A stretch of 64,000 nt of DNA from Platynereis dumerilii (GCA_026936325.1 JAPTHN010000012.1:33800537-33864536); one strand, 5' to 3'; shown: positions 20,723 through 32,898, counted from the first letter of the stretch. Notes: generated by a model from the letters alone, not told the origin. Translations and numbers: made by a program.

Positions 20723-21620
20723 GAGTAGGTCGGGGCATGCGGCCCCCCCCTTAACTTCGAGGTGCGATTTGACCTACTTTTTATGGGCAATTATTTGAAT
20801 GCTTATGCTGTCAGGAAGATATCACTTGACTCTACTAATAACTAGCGAAACAAATGTCTACCAATTTTAATAAAGGAGTTACGGCCATTTTTATTAAAAA
20901 ATTTAAATGGCCTTCTTACCCCACCCATTGGGCAAGAAGCCCCCCTATTATAATCCTATGGCAATTTTTTTTTTGTGAGCGCATTCAGCTTAAAAGTTAT
21001 TTCTTAGGGTTCTTCTATCATTTTTATAGGCATTCTATTCACTTTTTCTGAATTTCAGAATTTTTCTTATCATACTTTCATTATTTTAATATTTTTTGCC
21101 CTATTTCAATTTCGGGCCAATTTTTTTTCTATTTTAATTACCTTTTTTATCAAGATTTAAGGTAAAGTACACATTATTAAATGGTTCCTGAAGCAGCTTC
21201 GACCCCCAGTGAAGGGGGCCTCATGCCCCATATCATGTGGGGCCTCTCGCCCCAAACCCACATATTTTAATTTGACCTCTGTATTTTCAACTAAAATGCA
21301 TAAAACATGATCAAAATGATATTTATCTGATGGTCATAAAGTCAAACAATGCAGATATCCATTACACTTTAAAAAATTTCCAAAGCTATTTCTGACAACC
21401 CCTTTCAAAGAATAAGTCAAAGTTACAAAAACCATGCACATTTTTTTGTTTCTTTAATTTCTACTATGGTTTAGTGCTGTTTGCCCTGAAAATTTGTGAT
21501 GTCACCTAAAATGCCTCTAGCTTCAATCCTATCAATAGATAAATGCACCAAAAATGTAAGTTTGGATATAACCCTGGGGCGGCCTCTCACCTAACCCGGG
21601 CTTCTTGCCCCGACCTACTC
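20723..21620. mobile_element. TA-flanked inverted-repeat element, GGGGC-rich
   Basis: Left end GAGTAGGTCGGGGCATG and right end TGCCCCGACCTACTC are inverted; TA at 20721-20722 and 21621-21622. 898 bp. Internal blocks GGGCAAGAAGCCCCC and GGGGCCTCTCGCCCC vary the same GC-rich motif. No transposase frame. Confidence 0.65.
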
Positions 21621-21682
21621 TACTTGTATAATTAAACGAAGGAATATTGCTCAAAATATCCTGGAACAGTTTGTATTTTTGC

Positions 21683-21885
21683 TACGTTATTCACCATGGG
21701 AGAGGGGATATGTGTTTTACCACCCGCTTTAGCCTGAAGTGTGATAAACATATATACCTGATCCCATGGTGAATAACCGGCTTATACCATGAGACAAACA
21801 CTCAAACATGAGACGACAAGTGGACAACAAAGAATACAGAAATTATCTTCCTGAAATACCATTGGCTGACAGAGGTGTCAAATAT
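21683..21885 (+). repeat. Dispersed stem-loop repeat, copy 2 (uninterrupted)
   Basis: GTTATTCACCATGGG at 21686 is inverted at 21761 (ATCCCATGGTGAATAACC), a stem-loop of about 95 bp. Then GGCTTATACCATGAGACA, GACAACAAAGAATACAG and the TTGGCTGACAG end follow. It provides the pre-insertion sequence for copy 3. Confidence 0.65.
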
Positions 21886-22391
21886 ATATTCTATTAAATT
21901 TGACAGAACTGATTGTGCAAAACCTTTTCTCCAAATTCAGTAATTGCTGGGTGTTGCTTGTTCATAAAAAATTTAAATAATCATTTGAGGTTGCATGTGT
22001 TTTTGTCAATTTTGAATTATACAGTGTATATCATCCTCCCCATGCAAGCCCTGCTAAAATGGACAGGGCTTTCTGCTATTTCCAACCTCTTCTGTGATTG
22101 GCTGCTTATTTAGGTCATAAGCATTTTGCAGGCAGATTTAGTCTGATTATGGTCACTTAGAGGATTACTGGCAACTAAGAAAAACAGTGTAAAACAAGCA
22201 AACTTTCAAACAGTTTCATTTCAGAACTGTGAAAATACATAATTCAATGGAATTTTCGGAACTGTGATAGCACCTTTCTCCATTTGTAACTGTGTGAAAC
22301 AGAAGCAACAATTTCAAACTGTGATGTAGCAGTCCCTGATTGGCTGAGCTAAAACTGGGTCAGTTAATTAAGTATTCATGAATTAGCAATA
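21886..22391. other. Spacer, nothing recognised
   Basis: AT-rich DNA up to the foldback element. The open frame at 21913-22113 has no support. Confidence 0.35.
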
Positions 22392-25300
22392 GTCAGGGAG
22401 TCAGCCCTATTGATCCTGTACATAAGGTGTGACATAGGGTATGATTACAGTTTTTTTGCATAGAATGATGCATGGGGTGCCCCAGATTAAGAATCAGGCG
22501 GGTGCCGCTCCGGCACCCTTGGGCATTCCATTCTGGCGGCCATTTTGGAAAATGGCCGCCAAAACCCTATTTTTGGCCATATGTCCTCATATAATTGTCA
22601 TAGGACCATGATTTTTGGGTCTAAACCTAGGTTTTCTGGTATAAGGAATTCAATGAAAGTGGTTTTGATGATGCCAGTTCAATATTCTGGCAGCCATTTT
22701 GGAAAATGGCCGCCAAAACCATATTTTTTGCCATATCTTCTGATATAATTGTCATACGACCATGATATTTGGGTCTAAACCTAGGTTTTCTGGAATGGGG
22801 AATTCAATGAAAGTTGTTTTGATGACATCAATGCAATAGTTTGTCCTTTAACCCTCTCCTTAATGCAAGATGGCTGCCATCAAAACTCAAATGTGGCATT
22901 ACTTCTGGGCAATTCCGTAAACTCGGATTTACAGATTTGATACTTTAGCAGCTTGTGTAGCCCTACCACTATACCTTAGCTATTTCATTGTTATCATGGC
23001 ATGAGGCCAGGTAATAGGGGTATCAGACAAGCCACCCACAGAACCTCCAAGTGCAATAGGAGCTGAGCAACATCAAAATATGAGCGTTTCAGACGTACAT
23101 CGTGTGATGTACGTCCGAAACACTATATATTTTGATATAGCTCAGCTCCCGTTGCACTTGTAGCTTTGGTTGCTGGCTTGTCTGATACCCCCATTACCTA
23201 GCCTCATCCCTATATAACAATGAAATAGCTAAGATATAATGGTAGGGCTACATAAGCTGCTAGAGTGTCAAATCTGTAAATCTGAGTTTACGGAATTGCC
23301 CTTCTTGTAACATTCTCCGCTATCTAGTCAAATTCGGTCACTTTCGTTTCTTTTAGTTGACTAGCCAATATATCATTCTTTACTGTTAGAGGCATTTCTT
23401 GTTAATGGAAGGTACCTATGCCTATGAGAAGCTAGTTTTTTAAACAAAAATCCAATAATATCAGTAGTATAAATGTCCGATGGGGTTTCTACAGAGGGCC
23501 ATTTTAAATTGAAGTTGACAGCAGAAAAACAATCCCTAGAAATTACCAGCTTAGTTCAGTTTAGTTATCTCAAGAAATATCAACAAATTATTAAGGTTCT
23601 AAATGAAGGCTAACACCAAGAGCAAGATGTCAGCTTTCATTTAGCTTCTTGGTTTCCTTTTCACTACAACTTGACAACCCTCCAAAAGTTAAAGTAATGT
23701 TGCCGTCACTATCGAAAATGTCCTTAGAAACTCAAAATCCTGCCATGTATTTTCAGTTCCACTTATCCTTATCACTGATAAATTATTTCTAACCAAACAA
23801 AATTGATGTGGTTGGATAGCCCTTTATGTCAGCTTTCATTTGACACCTTTGTTTTCTTGTTACTAGAACTGTCAATCGTGCAAGAGATACATAAATGTTG
23901 CTGTCAATGTCAAAAATGTCCTCAGAAACACAAAATTCTCCCCTATATTTTCAATTCCACTTACCCATATCACCAAATAAATCATTCCTAAGCAATCAAA
24001 ATGGATGTGGTTGGATAGCCCTTGATATAAGCTTTTATTTGGCACCTTGGTTTCCTTGTTACTGCAACTGTTAACCTTCCTAAGGCTAGTGAATGTTCCT
24101 GTCCTTATTGAAAATATCCTCGAAACACGAAATCCTCCCGTGTATTTTTAATTCCACCCATCCTTATCACTAGATAAATCATTCCTAACGAACCAAAATG
24201 GATGTGGAGAGATAACCCTTGGTGTCAGCCTTCATTTGGCACCCAGTTTTCCTTGTTATGACCACTGTCAACCCTCCAAAAGCAAAATAAATGTTGCTGT
24301 CATTATCAAAAATATCCTCGGAAACGCAAAATTCTCTCATGTATTTTCAGTTCGACCTGTCCGTATCACTAGATAACTCACTCTTAACCAATCAGAATCC
24401 ATGTGGATGGATTGCCCTTAATGGCAGCTTTCACTTGGCACCTTGGTTTCTCTTGCTATTACAACTGTCAATCTTCCAAGGGCTATATAAATGGGGTGCA
24501 TATTGTATTACATGGGAGGATTTTGTGTTTGCGAGGGGATTTTCGCCACTGACAGCAACATTTATTTTTCTTTTGGAGGGTTGAAAGTTGTAGTAACAAG
24601 AAAGCCATGGTGCCAAATGAAAACTGATATCAAGGGCTATCCATCCACGTCCATTTTAATGGTTAGGAATGATTTATTTGGTAATACAGATAGGTGCAAT
24701 TGTAAATACAGGGAAGGATTTTGTGTTTCCGAGGAAATTTGTGACATTGACAGCGACATTTATTTAGCTCTTGCAAGAATGACAGTTATAGTAACAAGGA
24801 AACAAAGGTGTCAAATGAAAGCTGACATAAAGGGCTATCCAACCACATCAATTTTGGTTGGTGAGGAATGATTTATCTAATGATAAGGATAGGTGGAATT
24901 AAAAATACATGGGAGGATTTCGCGTTTCCGAGGATATTTTCAATAATGACAGCAACATTCATTTAGCTTTTGGAAGATTAACAGTTGTAGTAACAAGGAA
25001 ACCAAGGTGCCAAATGAAAGCTGATATCAAGGTCTATCCAACCACATCCATATTGGTTGGTTAGGAATGATTTTTTGGTGATAAGGACAGGTGAAATTAA
25101 AAATACATGGGAAAATTTCGTGTTTCTGAGGATATTTTCAATGATGACAGCAACATTCATTAAGCTTTTGGAAGATTAACGGTTGTAGTAACAAGGAAAC
25201 CAAGATGCCAAATGAAAGCTGACATTAAGGGCTATCCATCCACACCCATTTTGATTGGTTAGAAGTGAGTTATCTAGTGATAAGAATAAGTGGAACTGAA

Positions 25301-26244
25301 AATACATGGCAGGATTTTGAGTTTCTAAGGACATTTTCGATAGTGACGGCAACATTAATTTAGCTTTTGGAGGGTTGACAAGTTGTAGTTAAAAGGAAAC
25401 CAAGAAGCTAAATAAAAGCTGACATCAAGCTCTTGGTGTCAGCCTTCATTTAAAACCTTAATTATTTGTTGATGTTTCTTGAGATAACTAAACTGAACTA
25501 AACTAGTAATTTCTAGGAATTGGTTTTCTGCTGTCAACTTCAATTTAAAATGGCCTTCTATAAAAACCCCATCGGACATTTATACTCCTGTTAATATTGG
25601 CTGTTGTTTAAAAAAAATCTAATAGGCATTAGGTTCCTCCCCTTAACAAGAAATGCCTTTGACGGTAAAGAATGATATATTGGCTGGTCCACTAAAAGAA
25701 ACAATTGTGACTGAAATCGACAAGAAAGCAGAGAATGTTGCGAGTAGTAATGCCACATTTGAGTTTCGATGGCAGCCATCTTGCATTAAGGAGAGGGTTA
25801 AAGGACAAACTATTGCATTGATGTCATCAAAACAACTTTCATTGAATTCCCCATTCCAGAAAACCTAGGTTTAGACCCAAATATCATGGTCGTATGACAA
25901 TTATATCAGAAGATATGGCAAAAAATATGGTTTTGGCGGCCATTTTCCAAAATGGCTGCCAGAATATTGAACTGGCATCATCAAAACCACTTTCATTGAA
26001 TTCCTTATACCAGAAAACCTAGGTTTAGACCCAAAAATCATGGTCCTATGACAATTATATGAGGACATATGGCCAAAAATAGGGTTTTGGCGGCCATTTT
26101 CCAAAATGGCCGCCAGAATGGAATGCCCAAGGGTGCCGGAGCGGCACCCGCCTGATTCTTAATCTGGGGCACCCCATGCATCATTCTATGCAAAAAAACT
26201 GTAATCATACCCTATGTCACACCTCCCCTCTGTGACTCCCTGAC
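22392..26244. mobile_element. 3.85 kb foldback element with nearly identical outer arms
   Basis: Ends GTCAGGGAGTCA and TGACTCCCTGAC, flanked by TA (22390-22391, 26245-26246). The outer arms (22422-22903 and 25755-26222) are inverted and almost identical; in one 204 bp stretch (22545-22748 versus 25901-26104) the conceptual translation is the same for all 67 residues. Each arm holds a tandem duplication of a block starting CCATTTTGGAAAATGGC. The inner arms are diverged repeats of about 197 bp (23630-24480, then inverted to 25430). No transposase. The structure matches foldback/TU-type elements known from sea urchins and Drosophila FB. Confidence 0.85.
22907..23301. mobile_element. Palindromic MITE nested in the left foldback arm
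   Basis: Starts GGGCAATTCCGTAAACTC and ends GAGTTTACGGAATTGCCC; the whole 395 bp is a near-perfect palindrome centred near 23104 (GACGTACATCG/TGATGTACGTC). TTCT flanks it at 22903-22906 and 23302-23305. The right foldback arm lacks it and shows the unbroken site near 25750. Confidence 0.8.
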
Positions 26245-26246
26245 TA

Positions 26247-26583
26247 CAAAGGTTATGGGCCATTTTGTCATGGTGTGACTTGGGATGATGAGCGTACATA
26301 AGCAGAAGCTATAAACAGAGACAAATATTAATCTAGTTATCATTAACCGTACAGATGTACAGGCTACAGCATGTCTATGTTGTTTTGTATTTTCATTATA
26401 CTCTTTTCTCGTTGCTTATCTTTTATTATTAGTCATCTCATGTCACAATTTGAACTGCTATATGATATACTGATAGCTTTTTATCTGAGAAGCAATGGGG
26501 ATCGGGAAACTCTGGTATATTTGCTTTTGAAAATAGGACAGGCTAGGAGTCATCAAATCATCATTTATCACAAAGCACAGGCT
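26247..26583. other. Spacer, nothing recognised
   Basis: The plus open frame beginning at 26371 runs into the SINE; no support as a gene. Confidence 0.35.
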
Positions 26584-26812
26584 GGGAGGGTTGGTCAAGT
26601 GGTAGCGTGCTGGACTGCCAATCGCTGGGTCCAGGGTTCGAATCCAGCTCTTGCAGGGTCACCTGGGCCTATGTTGGATGGCTGTTTCAATCATCCTTCA
26701 CCTCATTGCCATATACTCCTCATGTCCTGATCAAGTGTTCTTCTCTTGTCCCAATTAGCCTACCAAGAGCATAAATACGGGACGTAAAGCCCTAATCATC
26801 CATCCATTCATT
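26584..26812 (+). mobile_element. tRNA-derived SINE, family 1, copy 8 (plus strand)
   Basis: The clearest copy: A box TTGGTCAAGTGGTAGCGTGC at about 26591, B box GGTTCGAATCC at about 26635, body, then GGGACGTAAAGCC and the tail CATCCATCCATTC. The head resembles tRNA-Gly(GCC) (CTGCCA in the anticodon region). It contains a small insertion near 26725 relative to other copies. Confidence 0.85.
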
Positions 26813-27163
26813 CGAGGTGAACTGACGTATATATAGTAAAAAACATGCTAAAATATTTTGGAAATATATCATGGTTACAATACTGTACAATACTGTGACA
26901 GTTGTTACAAAGACAATATTTATCTAAGTAGATTTTCAGTATGAACGAAGTGAACTTACAACAAAATAATAAATGGCAGACATTTATGACAATAGATCAT
27001 TAAACATTGTTCAAACTGTAACATTATAAACTACACATTTCATTGAATAAGTAAGTGCTTCAATCAGGCACACATCAATAAAATATTTTTAACCAGATCA
27101 AAAAAAAATACAAACACTGGCATTACAACAAATCCAATGACTTCCAGAGGCCTATATATAGTA
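26813..27163. other. Spacer, nothing recognised
   Basis: AT-rich, no features seen. Confidence 0.35.
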
Positions 27164-27370
27164 TGGATGGATGGATGAATGTGGCTTTACCTTTACATCC
27201 TGTATTTATGCACTTGGTAGGCTAATTAGGACAGGAGGACATGGCAATGAGGCAAAACATGATTGAAACAGCCATCCAACATAGGCCCAGGTGACCCAGC
27301 AAGAGCTGCATTCGAACCCTGGACCCAGCGATTGGCAGTCCAGCACGCTACCACTAGACCAACCCTCCCC
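27164..27370 (-). mobile_element. tRNA-derived SINE, family 1, copy 9
   Basis: B box GGTTCGAATGC near 27315, A box GGTCTAGTGGTAGCGTGC near 27350 (minus strand), tail at 27164-27178. Confidence 0.85.
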
Positions 27371-27774
27371 CTCCTATATAAATAGTATATATATATTTAA
27401 AAGACAAAAATGGGAGGACAATTCTCTATGGTGGGAATATTTATTTAATTCAATCTTATCTCAAAATGAATGCCCCATAAAGCATGTGAAGCCTGCATGG
27501 TCAATAACATGCATTCAATTCTACGCTTCTGGTAAACTTGGCTTATCTTATACAAGTAATAATAAATGGACTTTGTACCTCTTTATCAGGATTGACCTAT
27601 ACAGTAAACAGTATCAACAAATGGCATGACACCAACACAGGTAAGCCCTTAAATTATATTTTTGCATGTATCAATATTTGTCTTATATTTTTCTTTTATG
27701 GCATAATTTTTCATTCCAGTGTATTGAATGGACACTAATCAAGCATGTTACAAGACTTAGTAATCAACTGAATT
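27371..27774. other. Spacer, nothing recognised
   Basis: The plus open frames here have no start context, splice or domain support. Confidence 0.35.
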
Positions 27775-28990
27775 GGTTAATAACTTGTTTTGCCCAATTT
27801 CTTAAAACATATATAAGGGGAGAGGAAATATGTGATTTATCAAGTGAACCACAAGCTGTTATATACACATATGACCTATCTAATGGTGCAAACCGGCTTA
27901 TACCATAAGACATAGGGGAGAGCGGGCACAGTGAGACACTTTTTTTATTTTCAAGTGTTCCAAAATGTTGGCTCATATGATAGATAATGACGTTGGGTAT
28001 ATTGTCCAGTTGTTTCAGGTTCCTACCTTTTAAAGGTTCGGAGAAATTTTGAGTTACATCCATGCGAGTCGTTAAGTGTCTCACTGTGCCCCGTGGGCTG
28101 GGCACAGTGAGACAGAAGGCGGAGCACAGTGAGACAGATGGCGGAGAACTGTGAGACAGGGCATCTGCGGCCGTAACCCCCTATCCTCAGGACCTACGGA
28201 ATTGTTCTATCAATTGTTGCTACAGAAACTATTGTACTCTTATAAAACCAGCTGGCTAAGTGATGTTTTAGGTCCTTTGTTGAGCATGTTTCTAAACTTC
28301 ATCGCACAGGACACATGCACGACTTATTTAACCTGCCCCACCTGTTACATACCTATAAAAATTCTTTCTCATGCTTCTCTTTGAATATGACTCACTAAAA
28401 TCAGGAGTTTATTGCAGGCATTTTATTTTTAATAATGAATTGTAAGCTATGCCTTACATTCAGGTCGTTTCGAGTGTATTTTACCATGTCTCACTGTGCC
28501 CCACCTCCAACTGTCTCACTGTGCCCCATGCAGCTCTCTTTATAAAATTTTTGAATCCTGCGGACCGGATGCCTGCATTGTGGTTCATCATCTCACTAAA
28601 CTAAGACAAATAATCCAGATTTGAATCCCTGGCAATTGATTTGCACTAAACCATTTTTCCTGGGAATAATAACAAAAAGTTGTTTAGCAAAATTATTTAC
28701 TTTTACTGACTAAAAATCAAAATATTTAAATTCCACTCTCGATATGCTGTGTATAGGCTTTCTGGATATAGGCCAGACTCTCACTTACTTAATTTTTGTA
28801 CTATACAAAAGAGGGTTGATCTGTAAACAGTACCAGCTAGATGCTACGTGCTTTGTCTCACTGTGCCTGCTGTCTCACTGTGCCCCGCTCTCCCCTACAC
28901 TTAAACGTATAAACAAGGGAGGATTAATCGACAACAAAGCATATGGACCTTATCTTTTTAAAAACTGTAAGTCAGTGATTAGCTAGGAAA
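27775..28990 (+). repeat. Dispersed stem-loop repeat, copy 3, split by a transposon
   Basis: Left part to 27912 (AACCGGCTTATACCATAAGACA), right part from 28898 (CACTTAAACG.., GACAACAAAGCATATGG). Joined, they align with 21683-21885. The intervening DNA is the element 27915-28895. Confidence 0.65.
27915..28895. mobile_element. TA-flanked element with CACAGTGAGACA repeats
   Basis: Starts GGGGAGAGCGGGCACAGTGA and ends TCACTGTGCCCCGCTCTCCCC; TA at 27913-27914 and 28896-28897. The motif GGCACAGTGAGACA recurs at about 28095, 28120 and 28145, and inverted (TGTCTCACTGTGCCCC) at about 28078, 28487, 28508, 28853 and 28870, like arrays of transposase binding sites. No transposase; 981 bp. Confidence 0.75.
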
Positions 28991-29299
28991 GGTATAATAA
29001 TGAGTTGTATAAACTTCAATAGTACAGACCACATTCCCTTTAACATGCTTCGATTTATGTGTATATGCATCATCATAAACGTAATGGAATGGGGAAAAGA
29101 GCGAATTGATTGTTCAAACATTTTGTTAAGCGATGTATATTACCATCAATTGTAAACCACTGGCACTTTGACGATAATCCTCTTTTTGGACTACACTTAC
29201 ACGCAATCACACATTTTCTAAAAGAATATTTTATTCATCATACTGATTTTATTCATTACTTGTAAAAAAGACACAGACACAAAAAGAGAAAAACAAATA
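28991..29299. other. Spacer, nothing recognised
   Basis: AT-rich, no features seen. Confidence 0.35.
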
Positions 29300-30056
29300 C
29301 ATTCATAGAGGAAAAGTTGCACTTTGCGGCGAGATGGTAAATGCAGCGATTGATGAGAGACACATTTACCCCACTTGAGGGATCTTTTATAGGGATGCAC
29401 GGATATCGAGTAAGGTATCTGGTATCTGGCCGGTTATTGAAATTAGCAGGACATCCGGTATCCGGCAGAATTAGGGTGTCAGAACCGGATATCTTGGATG
29501 CTCAAAAATAAGTGAAAAGCTGAAAAAACTTCGAAAATAAATGAAAGAATGTTACGAGAACACAGTCAAAAACATGATGTAACAATCTTCAAAAATTTAA
29601 TTCGGCTAAAGAATATAGCGAAAAACATTCAATAAGAGGAACAGTCCTCCTGACAGACATGATATCTCTTGGCTCTCAGAAAAAAAATATTTTTATCAAC
29701 CGTGAAAGCAGAAAAACTTCCTTTTCGTAGTTTATTATCGGTTCCAACTATCCGGTTAATATCAGGTATCCGGCAGTTTATGTTGCAGGATTATCTGGTA
29801 TCCGGCTATTTTCATGCACTGTCCGAGAATCACTAGTCTTTCACTTGCTCAGAAGAGACACTGATGCAAGGAGCGCTAAAATAAGATCTTATCCAAACCA
29901 CATCCAAATCAAATTTACTGGGATGTTGCTGAAGAAGATCCACGAAAAATATTTTTTGGATTCACCGACACCCTGGATTTGAACTCATGAATGTAGCCTA
30001 CAGACCTCCAACAGAACAGACTTAATCTGTAGCCACTGAACCAACTAGCTACTGAG
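29300..30056 (-). mobile_element. tRNA-derived SINE, family 2, split by an insertion
   Basis: On the minus strand the tRNA-like head (GTAGCTAGTTGGTTCAGTGG near 30050, B-box-like GAGTTCAAATCC near 29975) precedes a body shared with 45300-45540 and 62140-62482 (ACTGATGC..., then TGAGGGATCTTTTAT, then ACACATTTACC). The body is cut at 29391-29836. Confidence 0.6.
29391..29836. mobile_element. hAT-like element inserted in the family 2 SINE
   Basis: Starts AGGGATGCACGGATATC, a common hAT terminus. GGTATCCGG/CCGGATA motifs lie near both ends (29420-29500, 29750-29805). Near-duplicate 8-mers TCTTTTAT (29383-29390) and TCTTTCAC (29837-29844) flank it, and the other SINE copies are continuous here. 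The right terminus is eroded. Confidence 0.5.
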
Positions 30057-30379
30057 AATGCATGCCATCACGTACATTCACACAGCTTTGCACTAAAAAG
30101 AAAGTTGACAGCAAATAGTGATAAATTGACTGAGCAAACAAATCATCCACCTGTTTAGAACATAAAATAAAACACAGTGCAAATTGACATGAAAATATTG
30201 TGTAGTGTTAAAGCAACAGCTGAACCATACATCAATATGCTGGATTGTTGGTTTAGTATAAAAGTTTTCGACATGTTACGGTAATTTGTCACCGGATGTT
30301 ACATCGAAAATGACAAATAATGATGAATATGACAACTATAATGGTGGAGGTGGAGTACCAAATCTCTCTGCTAAATGCA
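30057..30379. other. Spacer, nothing recognised
   Basis: No gene or repeat recognised. Confidence 0.35.
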
Positions 30380-31130
30380 TTTATTCAGCACTTAATTGTG
30401 AGAGTTATAACATACAGTGGAGTCCTCAGTCACTGGCTAATCAGTTACCTTCATACTGCTTCACTGTCCTGTTACTATTGGAATCACTTACCTACACTTA
30501 ATTGTGAGTTACCATCACATACAGTGGAGTCGTCAGTCACTGGAAAATAAGTTACCATAAAATTGCTTTACTTTACATGTAGTCAGCAGTTTTAACCATC
30601 AAGACAGTATCACTAACAGGGAAGTCACTAACCCAACTATTGGAATCAGTTACCCACACTTAATTGCGACCAGTTACCAAGTGCAATGGAGTTGCCAGTC
30701 ACACTCAAATTGCTTTACTACACCTGTAGTTAGCAACATAGGACTACCAAGAGAGATTCAACAAAAGACATGTCGCCAACCTCACTACCGGAATCAGTTA
30801 CCTACACTTAATTGTGACAGTTACCACCCCATACGGAGTCGCCAGTCACTGGAAAGTTAGTTACCATCTAATTGCTCCACCAGCCAGTGGTCAGCAACAT
30901 ATTATACTATATTAAAATACCATAAGACTCATCAACAGACAAACTTGTCACAAACCTAGCCCAACTATTGGAAGCAGCTACCTTCACTTAATTGCAGTCT
31001 GTTGCCAAGTGCAGATGAGTATACCAGTGAGTCCCTTTTGAAAGTGGTGCACTTTGCAGTCTGTTACCACATCGCTGCATCAATTGCCATATCAGTCACA
31101 AACTGTCAGTCATAAATTAAGTGAGTCAAT
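30380..31130. repeat. Diverged tandem repeat, about five units of 110-180 bp
   Basis: CACTTAATTGTGAG-like blocks occur at about 30388, 30497, 30658, 30807 and 30988. They are accompanied by GTTACC, CAGTGGAGT and AGTCACTGG motifs in the same order. Unit length varies because of indels. Confidence 0.65.
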
Positions 31131-31419
31131 AACAAAAAGAATCGGCATTCACATTTGAGCGAGTCAGTCACCACAATTAAATTTTAAAAACTGCTGCTTA
31201 GTGGCCATTGTTTTCTCCATTTTGTACTAGTATAGGGCTCAGTTAATTACGAAGCCAGCTAGTCAAGGAATAAGAAAGTCACAAAGTTAGTCATTCACCA
31301 AAGAAGACAGTCACTTTCTCACATGGTCAGTCATCGAAAGACTCATGTCATCAGTATGTCTTACTGGGAAACCCCTCCTGCAAGACCAAGGTTTGTGTAG
31401 ATTTCAGTTATCACATATA
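31131..31419. other. Spacer, nothing recognised
   Basis: Short AGTCA-type motifs continue but no clear unit. Confidence 0.35.
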
Positions 31420-31817
31420 CACCGTTGCTCATAAATATGGAATACTTAAACATTCTCCATTGAAATTGACAACTCAAGCAACTTCTGCTGGAGCACATGA
31501 TGGTTTGATTCAATGGTAACTATTTCCAATGACCGCTTAAGGGAAGAACATACTCTCGTGTAAAACGTATGCTGCAGGGTTAGACTCAGGAAAAGTTACA
31601 GCAGCATGAAATATGGAAATTCAGGGGTTTTTTTGGAGTGAGGTGCATTCAACCAAAATTAAAAATTCTTGCAAAAATGTAGTCGAGGCTTTCAAACAGT
31701 GATCAGAGAAGATAACTTGACCTTTACAATGGACCTTGCTTTCATTTACACTCTGAAATTTACTTTTATTTGACACTTTTTTTTCGAAAAAGTATTCCAT
31801 ATTTATGAGCAGGAGTG
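31420..31817. mobile_element. TA-flanked MITE, copy 2 (inverted to 16925-17321)
   Basis: Starts CACCGTTGCTCATAAATATG and ends CATATTTATGAGCAGGAGTG; TA at 31418-31419 and 31818-31819. 398 bp, aligned end to end with the copy in the ankyrin intron. Confidence 0.8.
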
Positions 31818-32149
31818 TATTACTAATGCATGTTTCTCATATTGATCATTATCAATTTATACTTTACTGTAGTAGCTGCTCACCTTTACAGTCGAAGAAT
31901 TAAGGGTACTTAGATTTGGCAATTTGTGGACATTAATGAATTCACAACAAGCCATATACTTCGCATAATCTTAAATAAAATCTAAACATTGATAGGTTAC
32001 TTTTGAGGGTTCTGATACGCATTTTGTCAGTTGCATGTTTCCTTCGAGTCAAGTTAGATCCCAAATATAAGCATCTGAAGACCTCATGGACTTCTTTAAC
32101 TTTATTTTGAAGTGGTCATTATTGCAAAACATGATAGCTCATAGTGTAA

Positions 32150-32390
32150 AATTAAATACCATTTGACACCTCTGTAAACCAATCATATGGCTGTATTTCA
32201 GGGTGATAATTCCTCGATTCTTTTCTTTCCGTCACTTATTGTCTCATGTTTGATTATTTGAGTGCTTGCCGCATGGTATAAGCTGGTTATTCACCATGGG
32301 ATGGGGTATATGTGTTTATCAACCCCTCGGATTAAATCCCTCGGGTGACAAATCAAATATCACCTCTTCTGTGGTGAATAACCTATACTT
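32150..32390 (-). repeat. Dispersed stem-loop repeat, copy 4 (inverted)
   Basis: GGTTATTCACCATGGGAT near 32285 and TGGTGAATAACC near 32372 give the stem-loop. TTGTCTCATGTTTGA and the end CACCTCTGTAAACCAAT run in the opposite order to the other copies. Confidence 0.6.
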
Positions 32391-32898
32391 TTTAGAGATG
32401 CTTGCTTGCTTGCAAGTGGCATCTCTATTGTGGAAGGCTCTGAAACTTATGACAACTGCCTTGGTCATGCTGTTTCATCTCGGTCATTAAAACTTTGCAT
32501 ACAGTCTCAACAGAATTTTATCTTGTGTTGATAAACTTTTGCTGTCTTTCTGAGATGAAGAAATTAAGAAAGAAAACAAACAGGCTGCGTTTCTCAAAGG
32601 TCATCACCAAAAGTAGTCACAGGCCAGATACCCTTTTGCAGGTGACAGGCAAAGGGGTAGATGCTATCATGGGCAGTCTATCTAGTATCTACAAGCATCT
32701 CTTAAAGTGCTTGCAGGATATTTTTTGTCTGTTTTCTCTAATGCGCCAGATGTTGAAACACAAAAAACTGTCAATAAGCACTAGCTTGTCACGGCTACGA
32801 ATTATAAAGGCGAGCTCTAACAAAGTCTGGTCATGTGGACAACAAAAAAATGGGATTTATCCCAGTAAAATATGTTCAGGCTCATGATTGGTTGACAT
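32391..32898. other. Unassigned stretch with a 130-codon open frame
   Basis: The plus open frame at 32495-32887 contains a basic stretch (MKKLRKKTNRLRFSK), but no domain, splice site logic or relative was recognised. It may be chance. Confidence 0.3.

Noticed and set aside
22545-26104. Two identical 67-codon open frames (22545-22748 plus, 25901-26104 minus) as duplicate genes
   Set aside because: They are the same piece of the foldback arms in inverse; the identity reflects arm identity, not coding selection.
26584-26660. True tRNA-Gly gene
   Set aside because: The head lacks a closing acceptor stem and continues into a SINE body present in ten copies.
32495-32887. 130-codon open frame as a basic nuclear protein
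   Set aside because: No domain, no splice or promoter logic, and AT-rich chance frames of this size are expected in 64 kb.
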